A stretch of 64,000 nt of DNA from Tuctoria greenei (lineage: Eukaryota; Streptophyta; Magnoliopsida; Poales; Poaceae): positions 281,863,560 to 281,927,559 of the forward strand of contig JAYESD010000001.1 of assembly GCA_036927565.1 (NCBI GenBank). Reading direction: 5' to 3'. Position 1 is the stretch's first letter, and every line of letters starts with the position of its first letter. The position numbers and the translations under genes are program-made. Below, piece after piece: positions 43,109-52,982 of this stretch. The notes under the pieces were generated by a model. That model saw only the letters and a list, made by a program, of their open reading frames with translations, had not been told where the DNA came from and made no database searches.

Positions 43109-43849
43109 CAAGTCCAAGAGCTTTTGGACCGCGGGTACATTCGTGAAAGCCTTATCCCTAGTTCCGTTCCTGTTCTTTTGGTTCCTAAGAAAGATGGTAG
43201 TTGGCGCATGTGTGTTGATTGTTGAGCGATTAATAACATCACCATTCGATATCGTTATCCTATTCCTCGACTAGATGACATGCTTGATGAATTGAGTGGT
43301 GCTATCATCTTCACAAAAATTGACTTCAGTAGTGGTTACCACCAAATTAGAATGGCACTAGGAGATGAATGGAAAACTGCATTTAAAACCAAGTTTGGAC
43401 TTTATGAGTGGTTAGTCATGCCTTTTGGTTTAACTAATGCACCCAACACCTTTATGCGATTAATGAACGAGGTTTTACGTGCTTTCATTGGACAGTTTGT
43501 GGTGGTTTACTTCGATGATATCCTCATTTACAACAAGTCATATGATGAACATCTTGATCATTTGCGTGCTGTTTTTACTATTTTGAGAGATGCACGTTTG
43601 TTTGGTAACCTTGAAAAGTGCATCTTTTGCACCAATCGAGTCTCGTTTCTTGGCTATGTCGTTTCCTTGCAGGGAATTGAGATGGATGAGGCAAAAATTG
43701 AAGCAATCACCAGTTGGCCAGCCCCAACAACCGTCACACAGGTTCGTAGTTTTCTTGGTCTTGCAGGTTTTTATCGGCGCTTTGTGCGGGACTTCAGCAC
43801 CATTGCAGCTCCTCAACATGATCTAACAAATAAGGGAGTTCCATTTTGA
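43109..43849 (+). pseudogene. pol: Element E reverse transcriptase, stops only
   Basis: Same frame as the protease. VQELLDRGYIRESLIPSS, VPKKDGSWRMCVDC then TGA 43223-43225, IPRLDDMLDELSGA, KIDFSSGYHQIRM, the active site VYFDDILIYNK, and LRAVFTILRDARLFGN. A stop at 43847-43849 interrupts the connection part. The catalytic aspartates are intact. Confidence 0.87.
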
Positions 43850-43909
43850 TGGGGCGAACAGCAGAAACAAGCTTTTGATGCTCTCAAATCGAAGCTTACA
43901 CAAGCATCG

Positions 43910-45187
43910 TTGCTACAACTTCCTGATTTTGACAAGACCTTTGAGCTAGAATGCGATGCAAGCGGTATTGGTATTGGAGGCGTTCTCATACAAGGAGGTA
44001 AACCTGTTGCTTTCTTTAGTGAAAAACTTCATGGTCCTTCTCTGAATTATTCTACTTATGATAAGGAATTGTATGCCTTAGTGCGTGTATTACAAACTTG
44101 GCAACATTATCTTTGGTCTAAGGAGTTTGTCATACATTCCGATCATGAATCATTGAAGTATCTTAATTTTCAAACCAATCTGAATAAACGACATGCTAAA
44201 TGGATTGAGTTCATAGAGTCGTTTCCATACATCATTAAGCATAAGAAAGGGAAGAAAAATATCATTGCTGATGCATTATCTTGGCGTTATACCATGCTGT
44301 CCCAACTTGATCATAAAATCTTTGGTTTGGAAACAATTAAAGCATTATATCCTACTGATTTGGACTTCAAAGATGATTTTGATAATTGTAGAGAAGGAAG
44401 AATTTGGAATAAATATGTGCTGCGAGAGGGTCTCCTCTATCGTGCTAACAAGCTATGCATTCCAGCTAGCTCCGTTCGTCTATTACTTTTGCAGGAAGCA
44501 CATGGAGGAGGTTTGATGGGACATTTTGGAGTGAAGAAAACTGAAGACGTGCTGTCCGCACACTTCTTTTGGCCAAAGATGAGGCGCGATGTCGAGCGCT
44601 ATGTGTCACGATGCACTACTTGCAACAAAGCTAAGTCTCGCCTTAACCCACATGGTCTTTATATGCCTCTTCCTGTTCCTAGTGTACCTTGGGAGGATAT
44701 TTCTATGGACTTTGTTTTGGGATTGCCTAGGACTAAGATCGTTGAAAAGATTAATGATAATGCATACAAGCTTGAATTGCCTCCCGATTTTGGGGTTAGT
44801 CCTACATTTAACATTTCAGATTTACAACCGTACTTGGGAGAAGAAGATGAAATTGAGTCGAGGACCACTCCAATTCAAGAGGGGGAGGATGATGAGGGCA
44901 TCACAACAGCGGAGACGCACATTGAACTACAAGGACCAATCACAAGAGCACGAGCACGGTTATTAAATCAGCAGGTGAATTCGTTCCTAACTTCTTTTGC
45001 ATGTGAGTTTGAGAATAGATTGCTATTTGATGATTTAATTGTTATTAGAAATAATGGAGAAGATCAACAAGTGAAGGAAAGAGGCCTTGGGAGCGTGGAG
45101 AACCAGCTGGGATGTTCACAAGTTGATGGAAACAGTTTACAACTCGGACTCGAGTTCAACTCAGAGTCCAGGAGCAGTCCACCTTAA
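43910..45187 (+). CDS. pol: Element E RNase H and integrase with core deletion, open into the 3' LTR
   Basis: 425-residue open segment in the RT frame. RNase H: FELECDASGIGIGGVLIQGG, EKLHGPSLNYSTYDKELYAL, VIHSDHESLKYL and KNIIADALS. Integrase finger: HGGGLMGHFGVKKTEDVL to CTTCNKAKS. The core begins WEDISMDFVLGLPRTK, with the first catalytic Asp, and then jumps directly (about 44740) to IVEKINDNAYKLELPPDFG, part of the C-terminal domain. The second Asp, the Glu and everything between are gone, yet the frame is kept. It continues through ITTAETHIELQGPITRARAR into the LTR and stops at 45187, as reported for CRM-type elements. Confidence 0.87.
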   Translation: MLQLPDFDKTFELECDASGIGIGGVLIQGGKPVAFFSEKLHGPSLNYSTYDKELYALVRVLQTWQHYLWSKEFVIHSDHESLKYLNFQTNLNKRHAKWIEFIESFPYIIKHKKGKKNIIADALSWRYTMLSQLDHKIFGLETIKALYPTDLDFKDDFDNCREGRIWNKYVLREGLLYRANKLCIPASSVRLLLLQEAHGGGLMGHFGVKKTEDVLSAHFFWPKMRRDVERYVSRCTTCNKAKSRLNPHGLYMPLPVPSVPWEDISMDFVLGLPRTKIVEKINDNAYKLELPPDFGVSPTFNISDLQPYLGEEDEIESRTTPIQEGEDDEGITTAETHIELQGPITRARARLLNQQVNSFLTSFACEFENRLLFDDLIVIRNNGEDQQVKERGLGSVENQLGCSQVDGNSLQLGLEFNSESRSSPP

Positions 45188-45753
45188 AACGGACGCCCAG
45201 GAGGCATATGGACTCTGTTTTCGATGTTCTACATATGCACGGAAAGAGGAGAAGATAAACTTTCCAATGGTTCTGGTACCACCTCAAAATTCCTCCGGAG
45301 TCATTGGGAATCGTCGAAACAAATCTAGTCCAGATTTCTGTCCGGTGCTGCGCCACCGAATCGGACCTTTGGGCCTTATATCCCGTAAGAGTCCATTAGG
45401 GACACGTCTAATCGTGTTTGGTTTGAACCCTAGCCTATAAATACTGCATCCGCCGGTCATATTCGGTGGGTTTTGCTTAGATCAATAATATCGCCATTCT
45501 ACGGTTTGTGAGACCCCAACTTCGCGATTTCCGATCGTGTCTTCGACGTTCTTGCTTGTGTTCTCGGTTGCACTTGCAGGGATTAGCCTTCTTGGCGAGG
45601 TCAAGCGTGTGCAGCACGGTTGGTAACAACCGGAGCCGTGGTGTAGTAATTGCAGGGGTACTCGAACCGCTCGAGTGTTGCGGATCATCAACGTTGAGTT
45701 CTCCACCCCAATCGACATACCTTTCGGAAGATCGGGCCTAAACCTACTCATCA
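44890..45753 (+). repeat. 3' LTR of element E
   Basis: 864 bp after the purine run CAAGAGGGGGAGGA. TATAAATA at 45436-45443. Its first 298 bp are also the end of the pol frame. Confidence 0.92.
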
Positions 45754-47108
45754 CTTCTCCTCTTTCTCGCAGCACTCCTCCAGCTTCTTGGTTGGCTCCG
45801 CGAGAATCTTGTCACCCAGAGTCAGCCTCTGAGTAAGCTGCTCCTCCCTCTTCACGAGGTCATCCCGCAGCTCCAGGAGTTTTTGCTCTTCATCTTAGAG
45901 CTTTTTCTCCCGCTCCTCAAGAGCCTCACGGCGCTTGACGAGGTTGTCGTGGATGGCGCTGAGCTTCTCTTGGCGGTCATTCACCGCTTCATTAGAATCC
46001 ACAACCTGTTCATGGATGGCCCGGGACTGGTCATCGAGGGATTGCGTCATGCTTTCCCTCTCATCCAGCAGCTGACCCCAGTACTCCAACTGGACCTTCT
46101 CCCTTTTCACCCACTCCTTGTCGTCGGCCAGCCTCGTTTGCACCAGCTTGGTCTCGAATTGGAGCCGGTTGCGCCACCTCCTAAGGGTTTGGTGCCCCTA
46201 CTTGAGGGCCTTGCTGTCGTGGTAAAAGGCCAACTGAACTTGATGAAGGCTGGAGTAGGCATTCTCGATGGATAACGACAAAGGGATTGGCTCCGGACCT
46301 GCCGAGGTCCTCTCCGCTGGCTCCAGCGGGTTCTCCATAACAAAAATTGGGTCTCACTCTACAAGAGAGGTCTCCTGAGATTCCACGGCACTAGGGCCGC
46401 CCTCAGGGATAGCCTCGGCTGCCTCCGAGGAAGGTCCTGCAGCAGAAGTTTCTACCCCCGAAGTCGGCTTCGAAGGTCCCGCCCGCCAGGTCACCAGCAA
46501 CTAGTCCCTCAGGCGGGGGACCGGCAGCTTTATCTTGGCACCCTGGCTCAGGCGTGGGTACCTCCAGAACCACCACCTACGGGGCAGGAATTGAAGGTTC
46601 GGCCGGAGCTGAATCCACTTCCGGCTCCAATGCTGGCGCCTCCTCCACCGCCGGTTCAGGCGCTGGTGCTTCGACCGCCATTGGCTCGGGCGCCAGCACA
46701 TCTGCGACAACCGGCTTGGGCACCAGAACTTCATCAACCACCGGCTCCACCGCCGGGGCTCCATCAACCACTGGCTCCGCTGCCGGGGCTTCAACAACAT
46801 CCGTCTCTAGGGCCGGAACTGCAGCTACCACCGGCTCTGAGGCTGGAGCGTCCATCATCTCAGCATCCAAACTCGGAGCTTCAACCTCTGGGGATGGTGC
46901 CACTGGTACATCTTCATTCCCATTGCCCGGCACTACCACGGGAGCTTCAGGGGATGAATCAAGGTCAAGGACCACGACAGCTGGCGCCAGAGTTGCCGCG
47001 GCCTCAACCACCTCTTGGGGCGGCGCTGGAACTGGAGCTGGAGCCTCCGTCTGCGCAGCATCAATTGCTGCTGCAGGAACCGAAGCTTCAGCCCCTTTCT
47101 TGGGTACC
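45754..47108 (-). pseudogene. Antisense gene of D, exon 2, N-terminal part, with frameshifts
   Basis: Minus strand from the predicted acceptor at 47108. KGAEASVPAAAIDAA is followed by the EAPxxEPVV repeats (46577-47011), a frameshift near 46560 and the start of the coiled coil (MQTRLADDKEWVKREKV, ALEEREKKL) with a stop near 45895. Element E interrupts at 45754; the rest is at 38322-38950. Confidence 0.75.
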
Positions 47109-47186
47109 CTGTGGATGAAGGACGGAGAAGCTCAAAATATGGTTACAACAAAAAACAATCAACTGAGGCAAAAAAATCAAATTTAC
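47109..47186 (-). other. Predicted 78-bp intron of the antisense gene (element D)
   Basis: Minus strand: CCGAG/GTAAATTTG ... CATCCACAG/GGTACCC. Same codon and phase as the 79-bp intron in B. Removal joins ...CTT CCG AG to G GTA CCC AAG and keeps the frame. Confidence 0.75.
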
Positions 47187-48567
47187 CTCGGAAGGATTCC
47201 GCTCCAGCTAGCGCGAAACCTCTTCACCAAACGCTCAGTACCGGACTTTGTCGCCACTGGTGTAGTAGCTCCGGAAGGCTCCCCGAAGCTTGGTGCCGCC
47301 GTCGGTGTCGTCTTGGTTGAGACCCCCCTCGACTGAGAAGGACCTTCGGACCTAGAGCCCTTAGCTGTCCCTGGTACTGGAGCCACATGGACGAAGCTAG
47401 CATCCCAAGGAGATGCCGATGCTGGAGAGGTTGCCGCTGCCAAAGACCTCCTCCGCTGGAGAGAAGGATCTGCAGTGGAAGGAGCATGTCTGATGGACCT
47501 CCCTTCAGAATGCTTCAACTTCCTCTTGCGGCTCGAGGGCTCGGCCAACTCCTTGCCCTTGCTTATGACTTCAGCTCTTGGCTTCGGGGCGGGAGCGGAG
47601 CCACCTTCAGAAGCTCCGGGGATTGCCACCCCAGAGGTTGATCGCCTCACCATCAGGCCCAAGTCATCCAACAGCGGCATCTTCCTCCGGAGCTCTCTGC
47701 ACTCCTCTGGTATCATATTCAGGGGAAGGAAGGCTGCCGGTGGAGACACATCGCTAGGGCCAATGTTCCCAGGCTGGAACTTCTTGAGATGGGTCTTCAA
47801 GGCTTCACCGGTCAAGTTGGTGCCCGAACCAACCTCGATGCGGTTGGCATCCATCTCACTGTTGAAGGCCCAGGCAGGTCGCCCCCTAGCCCTCAGCGGG
47901 GCCACCTGTTCATCAAGAAGTTGCCGAAGACCATCTGAGGGGTCACCCCACCATCGACGCACTCCTGGATTCTGTCCAGAATGGGCATGTACTCCCTCGA
48001 CAGCTCCGGCACGTCACTCCAAATGTCGGTGTCAATGCGGGGGAGGCCTTCAGGCAGTTCCAGCCTCTCGTGTCCCTCGACGGTGATGACCACCCAGTCT
48101 TTATTCCAGTCGTCCCACTTGCCGGAAGGAAAGGACCTCAAGTACTTGAGGGGGGAGTTTTTCCGCTTCACGAAGTAGTAGAAGCCGATGAACTCATCAC
48201 TCTTCCCGGTGGGGTGGACAGTGAAGAAAGTCCGAAACAACTCCACATAAGGGGGCACTCCCACCCACATCTCACAAAAGTGGACGAAAGTTGCCACCAA
48301 CAAGATTGAGTGGGGGCCGAGATGGTGGAGCTGCAGACCATAGAAATCAAGCAGCATCAGAAAGAAAGTGGAGAAAGGCGGGATTAAACCCGCCATGGCA
48401 TACCCAAGGAAGTACACCATATCTTCGGCTCGCTCCTTCTCGAAGGGAAGCTTGCTGCAGCGAATGTCATTGTTGAAAGAGTCACTGGACCAACCCATGT
48501 AGGTCCGGACCCTAGACAACTCCTTCTTGCTCCCAATGCGGCTCTTGGGGAGTCCCAACTTCATCAT
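47187..48567 (-). pseudogene. Antisense gene of D, exon 1, one frameshift
   Basis: Starts at two tandem ATG codons (48567/48564, MMKLG). The transposon-associated domain is complete (YMGWSSDSFNND, FEKERAEDMVYF, LHHLGPHSILLVATFVHF, FVKRKNSPLKYLRS, SGKWDDWNKDWVV). A frameshift at about 47900-47960 separates it from the second half (GRPAWAFNSEMDANRIEVG, KGKELAEPSSRKRKLKH with an NLS-like run). The length matches B except for the indel. Confidence 0.8.
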
Positions 48568-49101
48568 GGCACAGCGGGGAGAGAGATGAAAAGCAAGCAA
48601 AAGTTTGGAGGATTCGAGCGAAAGTTCAAATGAAGGCGTAAAGAATCCCCAAATGGTGCGCGCTTTCCTTGTTAAGTAAGCCCCCGCAATGCTTGGATGG
48701 AAACCGCAAAGGAGCCGATGATACAGTTCAAAAACTTCACCCTGCCAATGATAAGGGGACCCGGGGTCACCCCGGCGATCAAGTCGAGGTCCTTAACCCA
48801 GGCGAACAGTTGTCATCATGAGAGGCGGGAAGCCCGAGGGTGGCGGCCTGACAGGGCGCGCGGAACCGATACGGTTTTTATATCGGGAACCGGCCACCTT
48901 CAATTGCGTGAGATCCGCACGCCCAGATCTCACCTACCGCATCCTGGATATACCATGCGGCGATGGTTTAACTGCGGACTACCTCCAACGGCGCATCCAA
49001 AGACCCTTGACGACAAGGCTCAAAAACCAAAGGATGGACCCACCTCCGGCAGAACGACTTCATCCAAAAGGTCTCTCCCAGAGGTGGGCCCAGGGGGCCA
49101 C
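48568..49101 (-). other. 5' flank of the antisense gene and polypurine tract of D
   Basis: Non-coding counterpart of 5407-5943. A TTACTTAA motif is kept upstream of the antisense ATG. GGTGGGCCCAGGGGGCCAC (49083-49101) directly precedes the 3' LTR and is the sense-strand polypurine tract. Confidence 0.55.
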
Positions 49102-49955
49102 TATCGGTACCCTGAGTACCTAATACCCATTGGGACTGCAAAAAGAGTAAAGGAACTTCACCTATCTGAGTCGAAGACCTCCGAAGGCCCCACGTGTCAT
49201 ACAGGATCGGACCTGCCTCCCTTCTATGGTTAGTCCCAGTGTTGCCACGTGTATCCTCCAACCGGAGCTACATCCCCCACATGGGATAGCTCTAGGCTAA
49301 ATACCTATGTGTCACCCTCGGACCTAACCCCCGACAGAGGGAAGCTCTGGTTCTTACACGTGTACAACAGCACTGGACTTACCCGTCCCAGACATAAAGC
49401 TCAAGAGCTGCCACGCATCCAACCGCCGGACCTTCAGCTTCAACAAGCTGACTCGTGGGCCCCCAATGGCTCAGACCTTCAAGGGGTAATTAAAGACTTC
49501 AAGACCCGATTAATCGTAATTAATACCATCTTAATGACACACGATCGGAGGGCCCTTAATGCCAATAACAGCACTGTCAAGGTGCGTTACCACACTATTA
49601 AGGGTAATTAAGCTCATTTATTGTGTATTAAGCATCAGTAACCGCCAGGGCCACATGTCGAGCCACGCTAACGATGTAACGATCAGTCCTTGTACTATAA
49701 AAGGACTGGTCGAGCGATACACAGAGAGAACTCTTCCAGACTCGGCTCAAACACAAGCCCACAAGCTCTCAGAAGCTCAACACAACAACTACACACCCCG
49801 TGGAGTAGGGTATTATGCTTAGGCAGCCCGAACCACGTAAATACTCGTGTGCCTTGCCATCGTGATCTGAATCTCTGCGCGCCCACTACCGAACTACAAA
49901 CTCCGCGGGCTACCAATAGTAGTACCATGAGAATTGCCGCAACCAAACTCCGACA
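49102..49955 (+). repeat. 3' LTR of element D
   Basis: 854 bp. It starts TATCGG (the TG end mutated to TA) and ends CTCCGACA. TATAAAAG at 49696-49703. GATCC follows, matching the duplication before 19916. Confidence 0.9.
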
Positions 49956-51354
49956 GATCCATATTGTAACCATAACCCCTTAGAGTTTATCTCATCCAAA
50001 AGGAGTTGTGCGCAACAACTCACGACTGCTACATACTCTGCTTCGGCTATAGATAGGATAATTGAATCTTGATTCTTGGATGTCCATCACACTAGGTAAC
50101 TACCCAAAAATTGGCAAGTCCCGGGGGTGCTTTCCCTATCCACTTTGCATCTGGCATAATCGGCATTAGAGTATCCGATGAGATTGAATTTTGACCTTTT
50201 TTATACCAAAGACCTAGGTTGGGTGTATAAATTAGATATCTCAAGATTCTCTTTACGGCTATTAAGTGACACTCCTTCGGAGTGGCTTGAAACCTTGCAC
50301 ACATACATACACTCACATGATGTCTAAATGCACAAAGATATAATAAAGAACTGGTCATAGAATGATATACCTTTTGGTCAACATTCGGACCATCTTTGTT
50401 GAGGTCAAGATGTCCATTGGTCGCCATTGGAGTCTTGATGGGCTTGGCTTTATCTATGTTGAACTTTTTGAGGATATCATGTATATACTTTGTTTGGCAC
50501 ATGAAGGTACCCTCCTTAAGTTGCTTCACTTGAAATCCTGGGAAGTACTTTAATTCACCCATCATGGACATCTCAAACCCGGCCATCATGATCCTACTAA
50601 ACTCATCATAAAATAACTTACTAGTAGAACCAAGTATTATGTCTTTGACTTATATCTGGCAAACGAATAAATCATTGTCAAAGTGTTTTGTGAACAATGT
50701 GTAATGAGCTTTTCCAATTTTAAAACCACTATCAATTAGAAAATATGTAAGGCACTCATACCAAGCTCTAGAAGCTTGTTTGAGGCCATAAAGAGCATTA
50801 TGAAGTTTGTACACGTGGTTGGGAAGTTCTTGATCATCGAACTGGGGTGGTTGCTCCACGTACACCTCCTTCTTGATTGGAACATTGAGGAATGCACTTT
50901 TGGTATCCATTTGGTACAACTTGAAATTATGGTGAGTATTATAGGACAATAATATTCGAATAAATTCAAGCCTAGCTATGGGAGCAAAAGTCTCATCGAA
51001 ATCCAAACCTTTGACTTGGGAGTACCCCTTGGCCACAAGTCGTGCTTTATTTCTTGTCACCACACCATGTTCATTTTGTTTGTTGCGAAACACCTATTTT
51101 TTGCCCACAATGTTTGCGTTTGGTCGCTCCTCAAGTTCCCACACTTCATTTCTCTTGAAGTTATTGAGTTCTTCTTGCATTGCCATAACCCAATTCGGAT
51201 CTTGTAGTGCATCTTCAACCCTGTATGGTTCCAAAGAGGAAACAAAAGAGTAATTTTCACAAAAATTTGCAATACGAGACTGAATGGTTATCCCCTTAGA
51301 GATGTGTCCAAGGATATTGTCGACGGGGTGATCTCGTTGTAAGCTTTGGCGCAC
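49956..51354 (-). pseudogene. pol: Element F reverse transcriptase and start of RNase H, active site lost
   Basis: One frame, minus strand. VMAMQEELNNFKRNEVWELE, VFRNKQNEHGVVTRNKARLV, LYQMDTKSAFLNVPI and LYGLKQASRAWYE are well kept. The active-site box YVDDIIFGST of C reads stop-VKDIILGST here (stop 50650-50652, VKD 50641-50649), so polymerase activity is gone. Then FEMSMMGELKYF and PIKTPMATNGHLDL, decaying RNase H sequence and AEAEYVAV next to element D. Confidence 0.87.
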
Positions 51355-52582
51355 TCTTGGGTGAGGAACTTGGGGTCTTGTGCCAACATCTTCATTCTCT
51401 TCATCCTCTTCATCTCCCCTTGGATCATTGTTCCATTTTGGTCTTGATCATCTTGATCTTGTTGAGGTTGATCTTGTGTTGGTGGCACTGTTTGTGATGA
51501 AGATGGCTCATTTGGATCTTGAGATTGCTCTTGTGGTCGAACATCTCCAAGTGCCATCCTTTTCAAAGCTTGCCACAGAGCTTCTTTTTTTTTGACCGAT
51601 GAAAAACTGCAAGGGAGAACCCCGGCATCCACAGAGCTTCTTATTCATCTAGCACACAACAATCAACTTACTCCACTTGGGAGCCGTTAGTATTATCAAA
51701 CACTATGTCACGTGTTACTTCAACAATCCCAAAGGTTTTGTTGAAGACACAGTAGGTGTAAATGTTTGAATCATAACCAAGCAAGAAACCTTCATCAGAT
51801 TTCAAAGCGAACTTTGAATTCCTAGGCTTATTGTTTAGAATACAACATTTACTTCCAGAGACTAAAAAATATGAAATATTAGGCTTGTTACCGGTAAAAA
51901 GCTCATATGGAGTCTTCTTAAGGAGTTGATGGAGGTAGAGTCGATTCGTTGTATGGCACATGTTGTTTACCGCTTCCGCCCAAAATCTGTTCGAGGTTTG
52001 GTACTCATCGATCATTGTCCTCGCCATCTCAATAAGTGTCTGATTCTTCCTTTCGGCTACACCATTTTGTTCGGGAGAGTAGGGAGTCAAAAATTCGTGT
52101 TTGATTCCTTCTTCACCCAGATAGTCTTCAATTTGGGTATTCTTGAACTCCGTGATGTTGTTCCTCCTTATCTTCTTAATTCTCAAGGAGAACTTATTTT
52201 GAGCACTCCTCAAGAATTTCTTGAGCATGCCTTGTACTTCTCCCTTATCATGCAAGAAAAATACCCAAATGAATCTTGAAAAATCATCTACAACTACTAA
52301 ACCATATTTATTATTGTCGATGCTATTGTACGTGATCATGCCGAAGAGGTTCATATGTAGTAACTCCAATGGTCTTGTAGTCATCATTATGTTCTTGGTG
52401 GGATGAGGTGCTCCAACTTGCTTCCCGGCTTGGCATGCGCTACATGATCTGTCTTTCTCAAACACAACATTCTTCAAACCTCGAATTTGATCCCCTTTTA
52501 GAAGCTTCTGCAAATTTCTCATACCAACATGAGCTAGCCGTCTATGCCAGAACCAACTCGTGTTGGTTTTGCAATCTTGCAT
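51355..52582 (-). pseudogene. pol: Element F integrase and linker, catalytic Asp residues lost
   Basis: Open at 51668-52582: zinc finger SWFWHRRLAHVGMRNL to CSACQ; core with HMNLFGM where Asp is expected (Asn at 52349-52351), IRRNNITEF where SDNGTEF is expected, and PEQNGVAERKN with the Glu kept. C-terminal region DEGFLLGYDSNIYTYCVFN. A frameshift near 51640 and an acidic/Gln-rich linker (51288-51632) lead to RT. Confidence 0.85.
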
Positions 52583-52969
52583 GCGTCAAGTTGAGCTTTA
52601 TCTGTGGTGAAATCCACGAGATAGAGTTTTCCTTTTAACATACCTTGAATGCAACCGAGTCATCGCTTCTTTCAAAAACAGTCACACACTTGTTAGTGAA
52701 CATACAATTATAACTTTGTAACATAGCAGAGATATGGACGAGAGATTATAATCTAGTGAATCAACATGTAAGACTTGAGAAAGAGTATGTTGAGGTGATA
52801 CTGCTATTTTACTGGTTCAGAGCAACCTTCCTTGAATATTATCACCAAAATAAATATCTTCACTTGTATCCTCATTTTCTTCATATTCCACAGACATTTG
52901 CTTCTCTCCGGTCATGTGGTTGGTGCATCCACTATCAAACACCCATTTGGATCCGCCGGCGGAGTATGC
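52583..52969 (-). pseudogene. pol: Element F protease region, decayed
   Basis: Begins just after the acceptor-like TGTTTTGTAG (52970-52979, minus strand): AYSAGGSKWVFDSGCTNHMTG, with the DSG motif intact. It continues as LSQVLHVDSLDYNLSSIS and VTVFERSDDSVAFK, with several stops and shifts, up to the integrase finger. Confidence 0.7.
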
Positions 52970-52982
52970 CTACAAAACAGAT

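Larger units (their letters stand above)
38951..45753 (+). mobile_element. Element E: Ty3/gypsy retrotransposon with deleted integrase core
   Basis: 6,803 bp with equal LTRs of 864 bp (38951-39814 and 44890-45753) that begin TGATGAG and end CTCAT(C/T)A. Target duplication CTTAT (38946-38950) / CTTCT (45754-45758), one mismatch. The order gag, protease, RT, RNase H, integrase shows Ty3/gypsy. Motifs such as DPFAKVKFTIPSF, IIDGGSCNNL and LNPHGLYMPLPVP, and a pol frame that runs into the 3' LTR, recall the CRM (centromeric) chromoviruses; this lineage call is tentative. The missing integrase core makes it non-autonomous. Confidence 0.92.
19916..49955 (+). mobile_element. Element D: Ty3/gypsy, Tat-like, interrupted by C and E
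   Basis: LTRs at 19916-20766 and 49102-49955, with the target duplication GATCC at 19911-19915 and 49956-49960. Without C and E the element is about 13.0 kb, as long as B, and has the same gene plan in the opposite orientation: sense gag-pol on plus (20803-26792) and a two-exon antisense gene on minus (48567 down to 38322). C is inserted in the convergent spacer, E in the coiled-coil part of the antisense gene. Sense genes carry many stops and frameshifts. Confidence 0.92.
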
